DNA from: Amphiduros pacificus
Lineage: Eukaryota; Annelida; Polychaeta; Phyllodocida; Hesionidae
Length of the DNA: 64,000 bases
Direction: 5' to 3'
Assembly (NCBI GenBank): GCA_949316495.1
Contig: OX439012.1
Coordinates: forward strand, 3,503,059-3,567,058
The notes below the pieces were generated by a model. That model saw nothing but the letters and a program-made list of their open reading frames with translations. It was not told where the DNA came from and did no database searches. The translations under genes and the position numbers were made by a program. Position 1 is the first letter of the stretch. Each line of letters opens with the position of its first letter. Below, in pieces: positions 36,536 through 47,360 of the stretch.

Positions 36536-37655
36536 TCCTAATATTCTGGAGAAAGGTTATCCTCATTTAAATCAATGATCCCATTCAGAACTTTCTTTGT
36601 CGCCATACCTCATATTTTGGTTTATTATTTTTATTATTTCTTGTTTGAAAATATAGGGGAAAGTCACGAGCCAGTATTCTCTGTAATGGAGTGATGGACA
36701 TCTAGCAAAGTTATCTGTTAATGTAAAGTCCTAGGAACGCTTTCACAATCTATTACACAAATCGCCAAGATATGTTAAATCATCAGACATTGTTTATCAC
36801 TTACAATTGAAATATTTAACTTGCATCTGAACAATCAGAGCAGGATAAAGATGTGAATTGTTAATTGATAATATGTGGAGATCTAGGTACTGTGATGTAA
36901 ACCTTTTCAGTTTTTTTTTTAAATTGGAGGAAAAAGATTGCACTGCTAACATCTTGATGATACAAGCAAGATTAACAACCAGTATTTGCCAGTTGGCAAT
37001 CAGATGTAGAGCCTGTTATGTATGCATTTGTTGTTATTCGTCACAAAATATTCATCATACATTTTTTTCCAATATATATTGAGATTATATTATCCCTTTT
37101 GACAGAGTACCTTCCATACCTTCCCCCAAATCATTTCAACTTTAAGTAAGTAGGTCAACCCTCTGTGACCTTTCTTTTGCCTGTTATTGTCGTCTGCTCA
37201 GTGTACTCTCCTCTGTGTCTGGGGTCAACAATATGAAATTGTGAAATGATGTTTTTACAACCCTTTCAGCAATGATGGCCATATCAGGTCGACTTTTTTA
37301 GCCTTTTAACCAGTGTAAATATAACACTAACAGTGGTCCTCTCAACAATTTGTCAGAGTGGTAACATAGTATGGGAGTATCGTTTCATGAATTATGTTGA
37401 TGAGGTCATCTGACCATACACGGAATAATGCTTTTACCTTGTTAAGACTACTTCCTCTGTTCTGCTTGGAATACCAGTTTCAGATTATTTTGACTTATAA
37501 TTTAAAAAAAAAAAATATGGTGTGTCCCTTTTACCTTTCTTAATATTTCACCCTTTTCTTTCAAATAAGCCCACGATCAAACAGATTGGTGCTTGGTGAA
37601 TGACTTTATTTTTCCACTTCATATTATTGATAAATATAAGTTGCTGTCACCTTTA
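36536..37655. other. Non-coding stretch, nothing recognised
   Basis: AT-rich sequence with a short poly-A run near 37503. No gene signals found. Confidence 0.4.
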
Positions 37656-37705
37656 AGGTCACATATGGCAGTGTTCATGCATGACCATATCCTCAGTGTG
37701 AACAC

Positions 37706-37706
<1 letters not shown>

Positions 37707-37789
<83 letters not shown>
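37707..37789 (+). repeat. (ATC)n microsatellite, ~27 copies
   Basis: Uninterrupted ATC repeats. The flanks form an imperfect inverted repeat: GGTCACATAT and CCATATCCTCAG on the left (37660-37700) answer CTGAGGATATGG and ATATGTGACC on the right (37812-37846). Confidence 0.95.
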
Positions 37790-37874
37790 TAAATATTAGT
37801 TGCTGTCACCCCTGAGGATATGGTTGTGCTTGAAATATGTGACCAGATGTTCGCTCCAATTATTTAACTACTAA

Positions 37875-38830
37875 GGCAAGAACATGTGAGTGCAGTGTTC
37901 AGGCTGGCAGATCTCTCAAGTTGGTTCTGGTGGAAGGATCTCAAGAGTCCAAAGGACGAGTGAGATCCTTCCACCAGAACCAACGGGAGAGATCTGTCAG
38001 CCTGAACACTGCAAGAACCTATGTTCTTGACTTTATCTCATACTTAACTTCTACAGATAGGTATGAGATAAAGGTTTTGGTTTGATGTCCAATCTATTTA
38101 AAGCAAAACAGAAAGGGAAACATTGCAGCATGTGCAGACCTATGTTGTGTATGTCAAACAACATAAACAATGCCACGCCCCTTTTTAATGACGTCACACT
38201 CACTGACGTCATTACAACATATATTTTATTATGTTATGACGCCATTGAGTGGTGGGCATAGTGCTACTCAATATTGTGAGATCCTTCCACCAGAACCAAC
38301 GTGAGAGATCTGTCAGCCTGAACACTGCACAAACCTATGTTCTTGACTTTATCTCATATTCAACTCCTGCAGATAGGTATGAGATAAAGTTTTGGTTTGA
38401 TGTCCAATCTATTTAAACAAAACTATGTGGAAAACATTGCAGCATGTGCAGATCTATGTTGTGTGTGTCAAACAAAATAAACAATGCCACGCCCCTTTTT
38501 ATTGACGTCACACTCAATGACGTCATTGCAACATATATTTTACTATGTAATGACGTAATTGAGAGGTGGGCATTGTGACTTCCTAATTTCGGACTCTTGA
38601 GATCCTTCCACCAGAACCAACTTGAGAGTTCTCTCAGCCTGAACACTGCACTGACATGTTCTTGTCTTTAGGTCTGTACTTCTTGCAATGTTAACACTGG
38701 TCTGGTATATAAACCATCTGCGGTAGTTAAATATAGATAAAGTCAAGAGCATGGGTTCATGCAGTGTTCAGCCTGACAGATCTCTTTTGTTGGTTCTGGT
38801 GGAAGGATCTCACTTGTCCTTTGGACCAAA
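37875..38830. mobile_element. Cluster of foldback/MITE-like repeats
   Basis: A 53-bp arm (37891-37943) is followed 17 bp later by its inverted copy (37961-38013) with about three mismatches. The unit that starts with GAGATCCTTCCACCAGAACC recurs in direct orientation at 37961, about 38278 and about 38598 (spacing 316-320 bp), and again inverted near 38757-38815. The bodies at 38014-38276 and 38330-38597 are clearly copies of each other and each holds paired TGACGTCA sites. No transposase is present. Probably a non-autonomous DNA element amplified in tandem. Confidence 0.75.
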
Positions 38831-38935
38831 GATGATTTGCAAAAGTAGTTCGGCACATGGGTGATCTGCGAAAGTAGTTCGGCAGAGGGGTGATCTGCGA
38901 AAGTAGTTCGGCAGAGGGGTGATCTGCAAAAGAAT
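38826..38935. repeat. Tandem repeat, 29-bp unit
   Basis: Three to four copies of GATCTGCGAAAGTAGTTCGG followed by CAGAGGGGT, directly after the foldback cluster. Confidence 0.9.
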
Positions 38936-39210
38936 ATCTCACAGGTGCAGAACACCCTCTTGAAGCACCAAGTATGAGATAAATGTACATATACTGTTCA
39001 CATTATCACATTATGAATGTAAAAAACCGTTGCTAAATATAGTTCCCCAAAAGCCCAAAATGATTACCACTTGATACATTAGACTCATATATATATATAT
39101 ATATATCCCTTCTCGTCACCTTTTGTGTAAGTGTTTATAATACATCCAAATATCTACTTCTTGTTTAAGTTCATCTTCCTGTCTTCTCATTCTTTCAATC
39201 ATTAAATTTC

Positions 39211-39268
39211 TTAAATAATGTTAGAAGTTTGAAAGTGATGTAAAATCATGAACAAATAAACAAATCAC
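39211..39268 (+). repeat. SINE-like 3' tail fragment
   Basis: AAATAATGTTAGAAGTTTGA then AAGTGATGTAAAATCATGAAC and an (AAAT/AAAC)-type tail resemble the 3' end of the SINE at 35221-35273 (ATAATGTTGAAAGTGATGTA and an AAAC tail). The fragment sits just beyond the stop codon of the minus-strand gene, so in its 3' UTR. Confidence 0.55.
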
Positions 39269-39289
39269 TGTCTCCATTCATCCTGCTGA

Positions 39290-42200
39290 CTACTCCTCCT
39301 CCTCAGTGCATTCATCCTGTGAGTTACTGTCAGTTTGTGAGACTGTTCTTGACCACCATTCCACGACATCGTCCTCGAACTCATTGCAGGGTTTGACAAT
39401 ATCATGGACCATGGGGGAGAAAATGGTTTCAGGTATTTTGTATGGCCGCCCAGCCTTTTTGAAGGCCACTCGTATATGGTCGCGTACAGTTTTTGGCCGC
39501 TCCCAGTTAGTGTGGGGAGTTTCAGGGGGGAGATCATGCTGAGCAAATGAGATCTCCGGCTGGAATAATATATATGCATGCTCAGACTCAAACGCATATC
39601 TGCTGTGTTCAGCACCGTAGAATGGAGCAAATGTTGTGATGAATATGGTGACTTTACTGAATTCAAAACACCAGCCACGTTTGGCCAGGTAAGACTTGTC
39701 CATGCAATGGAAGCCGGCGGGATCATTGTCCGAGATCACCTGCAGGACTCGACGAACTGCCGAGGAAAAACTCTGAAATACACAAGAGTATCTGACCATT
39801 AAAATGTCATGGAATTATATCAAAATATAATATGGGTGGCATAATATTATTGTAATTACTCATAGGGACAGTCAAGCCCATGTTATACCTGTCAAATAAA
39901 TGTCTTGTCTCTCATAAATTTTGATAAACTTGGGCTGATGGACTGAGTGTTATGCTGATCACTGCATTTTGTTATGCTTGTAATCATTTCCTGGAAAGTG
40001 CTTCATTAAGATCATTTAAATCCTTTCCCAGAGCAGACTTGAGCAGATGATCATTTTTGCCAATCAAAATTACATATTGAATTTGTTATCTTGATTCTCA
40101 TTGGTGGATATTTATCATGCTATTCAAAGTGGCAGCCTCCTTGACAACTCAGTGATAGCTTTAGATTTTTTTCATAAAGTCATAAATAGATGAAAACCTT
40201 TTGAGCCTAAAATCTAGATCACCAAACATCTAGATCACTAAACATCTAGATCACCAAACATATAGATCACCAAACATCTAGATCACTAAACATCATCTAG
40301 ATCACTAAACATCTAGATCACCAAACATCTAGATCACCAAACATCTAGATCACTAAACATTTAGATCACCAAACATTATCTAGATCACTAAACATCTAGA
40401 TCACTAAACATCTAGATCACAAAACATCTAGATCACCAAACATCTAGATCACCAAACATCTAGATCACCAAACATCTAGATCACCAAACATCTAGATCAC
40501 TAAACATCTAGATCACCATACATCATCTAGATCACTAAACATCTAGATTACCAAACATCTAGATCATTAAACATCTAGATCACCAAACATCATCTACATC
40601 ACTAAACATCTAGATCACAAAACATCTAGATCACTAAACATCTAGATCACTAAACATCTAGATCACTAAACATCTAGATCACTACTGACAACTTACAGTA
40701 AGGCTTTGTCCAAACAATTGTCCTGGAAGTTCATAAACAAATCCATCCATGCCTAGAAACTCACAGAGACTTACAAACTTGTAGAAAGTAGGAATGGTCC
40801 TGTAATGGAACAAGTATATTAGTACATTCAACTGCGAGCTATGAGCGTCATTTATCATCAGTCAGTGATTTATCATCTGTAAGGTCACAGATAAACAAAA
40901 CCAAATAAGCTCACGCATGGCTATTGCGTGACATTATTTACATCTAACTTAATTATCACCACCTTTTTGGTTGTAAACATTTAATGATGTTCAAATAAAT
41001 GTCTGGTATCAATTGATCATGTATCTATATAGAATTAGTATTTCTTACAAACTAATTTCAAGTTTGTTTCACAAATTTTAAGTTTGGGTTTTCAAAATTT
41101 AATATATCACTTCAATTCAAGTCGTCATGGTGCTATGTGAATTCAGTTGTATAATTTCAAAGAAATATATCTGATTTAAAGCATTATTTTTTCTTAGATG
41201 GATGAATAAATGTGAAGAGAATAAATAAAAAGAGAAATGTAGATAAACATAATATTAATCTCCTTAATCTGACCCTCTTTTACGTTATCATGGTTACTGG
41301 AATAACCTATGCACTTAAGATTCCATAGAAAACAAATAATAAGCACTTACCTTAGTATATTTTCTTCTGCAACAAAAATAAAAATATAACAAGGAAAGCT
41401 TTAATATGATTCATTCAACACAATTTTTTTTTCTAAATCCCTAGCCGATAGTCCCAGACTTGTAGACACACTGTCGGGCTAGTACACTTTCTCCTTATTC
41501 TAGCCCGACTGTCTAGTAGTTTATTACAAATTTTCAAGTATTGGTAAAAATGTATTTTGTCCTTTGATTAATCTTACCAAATATGAATTGAAGTGTATAA
41601 CCCTAAAATAGTTCATACAGGTAATTAATAAAAAAATACTTGACAAATGCTTTGGGCTGGTACACTTTGATTCGGACAAGTGCAAATTTCCACTTACTAG
41701 CCCAATTGTCTAGTCGCCCAAATAGTATTTGGCCAATACTGTGTACAAGCTTGAGACTTACCTAGACTTAGCTCAGATTTCCATTCCGGAGACCCCCATA
41801 TCTTGGCAGTGCGGGCAAACTTGCACTGGGTGTTATTCATGATGAGACCAAACTGATGCACCGACTTTGCATTCTCGGCATCGTACGTGACAAACTGGCA
41901 GATCTGGTGCTCAATCCGGTGAATCATATCATCATCAAGGTCATCCTCAGTCGTGCGCGGTTTACCTTTCAGCGGATTTTTGTTTTTATCCAGCATTTCT
42001 CTGATATAATCACTCTCTGATCTCTGAGAGGATTCACTAAACCTGTCTGGTAAGGCGAGGGATACTGAAATTTGTCAAACACAAATCAACAATAAGAAAT
42101 AATATCACAAATCTTTTTTTTAAAATTTGCTTTACCTTATATTGTCTATATTCTGTGCTACTATTAGAATAATATGTTATTATGGTATCTTCAAATAACA

Positions 42201-42384
42201 AATGTTGTTAACCAGGAACATAAATTTCGAACTGAGTTTTTTACAATAAGAGAGTGCATGTGATATTTGATATGCTGAGCTTACATAAGACAGCGATGAA
42301 TGCAGTAAGAGCCTGCCAGGAGAAGGAGAATGACGTGTACAGGAAGATGAGCAGGCAGGCTCCACGCAGGGCAGTCAGCAACAT
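39290..42384 (-). CDS. Membrane-anchored YqcI/YcgG-like protein, 334 aa, five coding exons
   Basis: Exons on the minus strand: 42384-42285, 42064-41762, 41366-41351 (16 nt), 40799-40697 and 39772-39290. Lengths sum to 1005 nt with all phases closing. The start ATG at 42384 has an in-frame TGA two codons upstream. The N-terminus is hydrophobic (ACLLIFLYTSFSFSW and LTAFIAVLLSLAL), suggesting a signal anchor. The body shows CKFARTAKIWGSPEW, EENILRTIPTFYKF, LGMDGFVYELPGQLFG, a WCFEF string, TTFAPFY, HSRYAF, YILFQPEISFAQHD, TNWERPKTVRDHIRVAFKKA and an acidic C-terminus ending EEEE. The arrangement (Cys-Lys-Phe-Ala early, FxPE/SF and an IR repeat late) recalls bacterial YqcI/YcgG proteins, whose function is not established; I hold that link loosely. 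No catalytic motif is recognised. Confidence 0.82.
40215..40690. repeat. Minisatellite, 16-bp unit, ~29 copies
   Basis: Unit CATCTAGATCACCAAA or CATCTAGATCACTAAA, with a few longer units carrying CATCATCTAG. Each unit holds the palindrome ATCTAGAT. The array lies in an intron of the minus-strand gene and begins only about 6 bp after the donor hexamer GTAAGT (40696-40691). Confidence 0.95.
41351..41366 (-). CDS. 16-nt microexon of the minus-strand gene
   Basis: AAGAAAATATACTAAG is flanked by acceptor TTGTTGCAG and donor GTAAGT. The upstream exon ends in phase 1 and the downstream exon needs phase 2; only inclusion of these 16 nt joins SELSL to EENILR to TIPTFYKF without a frame break. Skipping it would shift the frame. 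Confidence 0.8.
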
Positions 42385-42419
42385 CCTTCACTTCTCCTCC
42401 TCTATGTACGCCAAATAGT

Positions 42420-43600
42420 CTGAAATATACAACACAGAAGCTCATCAACTGCTACTAGACACATTAAAAACTGTGGGTTATTTACAAGCTGAGATTCAGG
42501 TTATCAATTAACTGTTGATGTTTGGCCTTCCTGACACATCCAGACAATCTGAAAATCATTTTTTGTATCAATAACTGCACTTATGGTCATATTATTTTCA
42601 AGTTCCAGAATCAGTTGATCCTATTAGTTTTATTTCATATAATTATGGAATTATGTCCACTGGCATAAAATCCATTTTTCCCTCTCACAAAGTGCAATCA
42701 ATGCCACGCCCCCTTTCTACATGTTCTAATGACGGTTTGCAAAAATCAACAAATCTCATCATAGACTGATTTCAGTTCGTGGAACATGAGCAGTTAGATG
42801 TCACATAAGATGTATTAAACAAAGAACACATAGAATAATCCCTTGATGTTAATTGCACACAATCTATCTATATTTTCACAGACTCTTTTCTGGGCCCTTT
42901 CTAATATTACATGCCTTATTACATGACATCATTACAATGTGGGCGTGGCACCTTTATAGTATGTAAAGTCTGAAAAATGTATTTGATGCCTGTTGTCTGT
43001 CAAACTTGATCTCCTCTGAAACAATTTGATGGATTTATTCCAATGTTATTGACTGATCTTCGATAAGTTGGTTCTAAAACAGACACATCACAATAATCTT
43101 GGACAAAATAGTATATAGAAGTACTAGCTAAATTCATTCAGTGTGCAGGAAGATCAGAAGTGTAGTGTCTCTTTTCAATGTTTTTGTCTTTGTGTAGCCA
43201 ATAATGAATAAATCTCAATTAATAAATCTGAAAATTAGTAATAGCTGAGCATTCCCTTGTATTTCACCATGTTCACTGAATCATCAGTAAAAATATCCTT
43301 CTACCTTCATCAAAACATTAGTCATTACCTGATACTTGTTGACCGTGTTACTGCGTGTCTGTAATAGTCCGGATAATATTTGCAGAATGGAATCTCTTGT
43401 CTCGACGAGGTCCAAGCTGGTGGCTATATTGTTTTGGTGCCACGTTCTGGTAGTGGAGCTGTCAACGTCTTCGGCATTTCATTGTGGTTGGCTTGGATCC
43501 TCCGGAGAATGGCAAAGAATCTCGATCAGCAAGAAGTGAAACTGGGCTGACGTCATGGTACATCCGGTCTGCAGTGCCCTCTAACGGAAAATAAAAGTGC
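42420..43600 (-). other. 5' region of the minus-strand gene; possible non-coding exon
   Basis: The first coding exon has its own acceptor (TATATTTCAG, ending at 42420), so a 5' non-coding exon is expected. A donor-like AG|GTAATG on the minus strand at about 43329 and a locally CpG-richer stretch to about 43580 are the best candidate. Within it, 42705-42955 contains CCACGCCCCC and, inverted, GGGCGTGGCA, related to the bodies of the 38-kb foldback cluster. Confidence 0.35.
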
Positions 43601-43656
43601 AATGTTTGCTTCAGTTTTTTCTTCCAAAATCTGAGGAATCATGAATCTGATGAATC

Positions 43657-44059
43657 ATCTAAGGGGCCCCCATAGGGGGGGTATGAAAAGCCCAATAATC
43701 CCCCTTTTTTACCTAAAAATCCAAAAATCCTTATCTTTTGTAGCCAAAAATCCTTAAATATTTTTCCCCTCAAATCTAAAAATCCAAAAGTATAAAACAA
43801 AAAATCCTAAAATATGTTTACATTTAGTACAAATTTATTTGGCAATGAATTACATAACATGCATGATATAACATGATATTTAGTGTTTCACACAGGTCCT
43901 GCCACATTACAAAATGTACTTGCAGAGTCCACTTGAGCCCACAGAGTTTGAAATTAACAGTAATCTCACTGTTATATATTTCACCCCAAAAATCCAATAA
44001 TCCCTCTTTTTTAGGCCAAAAATCCAATAATCCTAAAACCCTATGGGGGCCCCATCTAA
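43657..44059. mobile_element. 391-bp MITE with 15-bp TIRs and 6-bp target duplication
   Basis: The element spans 43663-44053. Its ends are perfect inverted 15-mers (GGGGCCCCCATAGGG and CCCTATGGGGGCCCC), flanked by the direct repeat ATCTAA (43657-43662 and 44054-44059). Subterminal zones are rich in AAAAATCCAATAATCC-type motifs on both sides. No transposase reading frame. A 6-bp duplication is not typical of hAT, Tc1 or PiggyBac elements; superfamily left open. Confidence 0.88.
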
Positions 44060-44289
44060 GGGGGTGACCATGCTATGAGTATGTTATTTATATTTTTCAG
44101 AATGTTGGTATGGATTTTCAACCTTCAAAACAGTCCTTTACTTTCTTATTTTTCTATTTTATTTAATTTGGGTTATTTGTGAACAAAATGAACATAAATG
44201 TACAGATTGATTTATTTGGAAATTAGAACAAATAGGAAAAAATTCACCCTTAAAAATAACAAGTGCCTTCGGCTGGGAGGGGTTGCAAT

Positions 44290-45680
44290 AATTCATATGT
44301 GCAGCTGTCTCTCACTTACATTTGCAGCTATTTCTCACATATATGCTACTATCTCTCACTTATGCAGCTGTCTCTCACTTTTGTATCCATCTCTGATGTG
44401 TGCAGCAATCTCTAACTTGTGGCTGCAGCTCTCTCACCTCAACTATCTCTCACGTGTACAATTATCTCACTGTTGTAACTGTCTCTTGCTGTTGTAGCTA
44501 TATTTTATTTATGTAGCTACCTCTTGCTGTTGTAGCAATTTCTCTCTTGGTGCATTGTTGCAACTATCTCTAACTTGTAACTATCTCTCACTTGTGTAAC
44601 TGTCTCTCACTACTGTAACTATCTCTCACGTGTGCATATATCTCCCACTGATGCAGCTGTCTCTCACTTGTGCAGCTATCTATCACTTATGCAGCTGTCT
44701 CTCACTTGTGCAGATATTTCTCACCATTGTAACTTTCACTTGTTCAGCTGTCTCACACTTGTAGCGGTCTCTGTAATTATCTGTTACATGTGCAGCTGTC
44801 TTTCACCTATGCAGCTCTCTCTCACCTATGCAGCTTTCTCTCACTGTTGTAAATCTTTCACTTGTGCAGCAGTCTCACACTCATAACTGTCTATGTTAAT
44901 ATCTCTCACCTGTGGAGCTCTCTCACCTATGTAGCTGTCTCTCTCATGTGCAGCCGTCTCTCACTTGTGCAGCTATCTCACACTTGTAAAGCTTTCTCTC
45001 ACTCGTAACTGTCTCTGTAATTGTCTCTCACATGTGCAGCTGTCATTCACCTATGCAGCTGTCTCAAATGTGCAGCTGTCTCACTTGTGCAGCTATCTCT
45101 CACTTATGCACGCGCAGCTGTTGAAACTTTCTCTCACTGATGCAGTTGTCTCACTTGTGCAGCTATATCTCACTTATGCTGCTGTCTCTCACTGTTGTAA
45201 TCATCTATCACTTGTGCAGCTATCTCTCACTGATACAGCTATCTATCTCTCATTGTTGTGACTGTCTCCTACTGTTACTATCTCTCACCTGTGCAGCTGT
45301 CTCACTTATGCAGCTGTCTCTATCTGTTGTAACTGTCTGTAATTATTTCTTACATGTGCAGCTGTCTCTTGCCTATACAGCTATTTCTCCCTTGTACAGC
45401 TATTTCTTTGTTGTAACTCTCTCTCACTGTTGTAACTATATCTTCCTTGTGCAGCTATCTCACTGATGCAGCTGTCTCTCACTTGAGCAGCTATCTCACT
45501 GATGCAGCTATTTATCTCTCATTGTTGAAACTGTCTCATTCTGTTTTTAACTATATCTCGATTGTACAGCATTCTCACATATGCAGCTGTCTCTGACTTG
45601 TGCAGCTCTCTCTCACTTATGCAGCTATCTCTCACTTGTGCAGTTATCTCTCACTGCTGTAACTATCTCTCATTCATCAG
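44290..45680. repeat. Degenerate minisatellite, ~18-bp CAGCTG-containing unit
   Basis: Many diverged copies of GCAGCTGTCTCTCACTTGT and variants (GTAACTATCTCTCAC, GTGCAGCTATCTCTCAC). Copies are far more diverged than in the other arrays, suggesting age. Two stray units lie at about 46560-46590. ORFs in it are artefacts. Confidence 0.9.
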
Positions 45681-46930
45681 CGAGAATGAGTGACATAGCG
45701 CATGTAACGGGTCTATAGCAGTGGGAGTTGCGGACATCAAGAAAGCACCCTGCAGAGCACTTTCAGTGACATTAAATATTGGACGATTTCTACTTCCATT
45801 GACCAAATCAACCACAAAGAATGCCATTTTTTCAAAAATTAATAAAATGTTATAACCCAATTGACTCTACATTCAATATATTTTTTATTTTATTTTTTTA
45901 AATCATTTCTATTCATTAATAATTTTCTCATATTTTTCAGGGAATATTTCTTCTTTTTAAGGTATTATTATGATAAGAGCAACTTATTGCTGATTATTTT
46001 CTGAAATTAGATTAATTTTTAATTTATCTAATATCTCAAAAATAAGTGTGAGGTCAAATTAAAGCTATTTTTAATCATTTTAGCTTCATAATAAATCTTG
46101 AAATTGACGGACTTTTTTTTTTCAATTTCTTTTTAGTATTAATGTGTTTTTCTGTGCAGTATTCTATATATTTTCATAAACTAACCCCCAATAAGCTGGC
46201 ATTTTTATATTATTTAAAAAAAACTTAGTATTATAGTATTTTCCTCTGTTTTCCCTTATAGATTGACCCAAAAACTATAAATTGCTCTCAAATTGTTAAT
46301 TATGAACAGATTTTGATGAATAGGGACTCTACGAGCTCGTATTTAAATGATGTAGATGATAGAATAATAAAACATGTAGATAATTTCTTGGAAATAGGCT
46401 TTCTATTTTCAAGGTCATTGAAAGGTCACTTCAAGGTCACTGGCAATATTTGATCAAAATAGCCTAAGAAGGTTGACATTCGATCACATATCATTTGTAG
46501 ATGTATTCTGAGTTGTAAAAAAGTTATATCCCTATGTCTGCCATTTCTAGTGATATTTATGTAGCTGTCTCACACTCGTGTAGCTGTCTTTGTAATGTTT
46601 GCATTTTATCTGTAAAGGCTCCTTTGTGCAAAACCTAGTGAAATTTGAGGTTTTGATTATTTGATTTTTCCACATGTACGTGATGACGATCCCTCGATGA
46701 CCTTTGCTATACTATGAGGGTCCGAACACGGTCAGAGTGTGATGCTGTAGGATATAGATTGCCTACCCATAGACTCTCAAGAATATATATAGACAATCAT
46801 GGACAATCACGGTCTCTGACAGAATATTATGCATAGTTATTGTGTGCCGCGTGAAGTCAACAAGTGCAGGCTGATGCATTGCCTCAATCACCGGACATAG
46901 AGATGACTCACTGGGCATAAGAGATGACGT
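45681..46930. other. Non-coding stretch, nothing recognised
   Basis: AT-rich sequence; no exon, tRNA or transposon end identified. Confidence 0.4.
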
Positions 46931-46939
46931 GATTCCCCC

Positions 46940-47060
46940 ACACGACGCAGGCAGACAAGCCCATGTGAAACCCCGTGTCGTAAAAGGAAGCCACGCAGGC
47001 AGACGAGTCCCTGTGGAACTCAGTGTCGCAAAAGGAAGCCACGCAGGCAAACCCCACACA
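46940..47060. repeat. Short tandem repeat, ~48-bp unit, 2.5 copies
   Basis: The unit contains ACGCAGGCAGACGAGTCCCT and GTGTCGTAAAAGGAAGCC. It lies about 300 bp upstream of the LINE remnant. Confidence 0.75.
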
Positions 47061-47360
47061 CATGATGCTCAAAGATCCTTTAAAAAGGCCCCGCAACTGT
47101 TTGACGGTGCTCAGAGTTCCAGCGTCCACTTGCCTCGAAGATCCACGATTCTCAGCATCGTGACCACATAGACTTGGGTGTTTTATGTATTCTCAGGACT
47201 CTATTAGTATCATGCATTTGGGTAGTTCATATGCCTCGCTCATTGCCATGCCGGCCTAGCCAGACAAGGATTCACAGCACCGAATAAAGGTAACTATTGT
47301 GCAGTGTACATTCTGTGTCTGCAGTCCTTATTACCTCACACCTCATATAGGTAGATAGGG

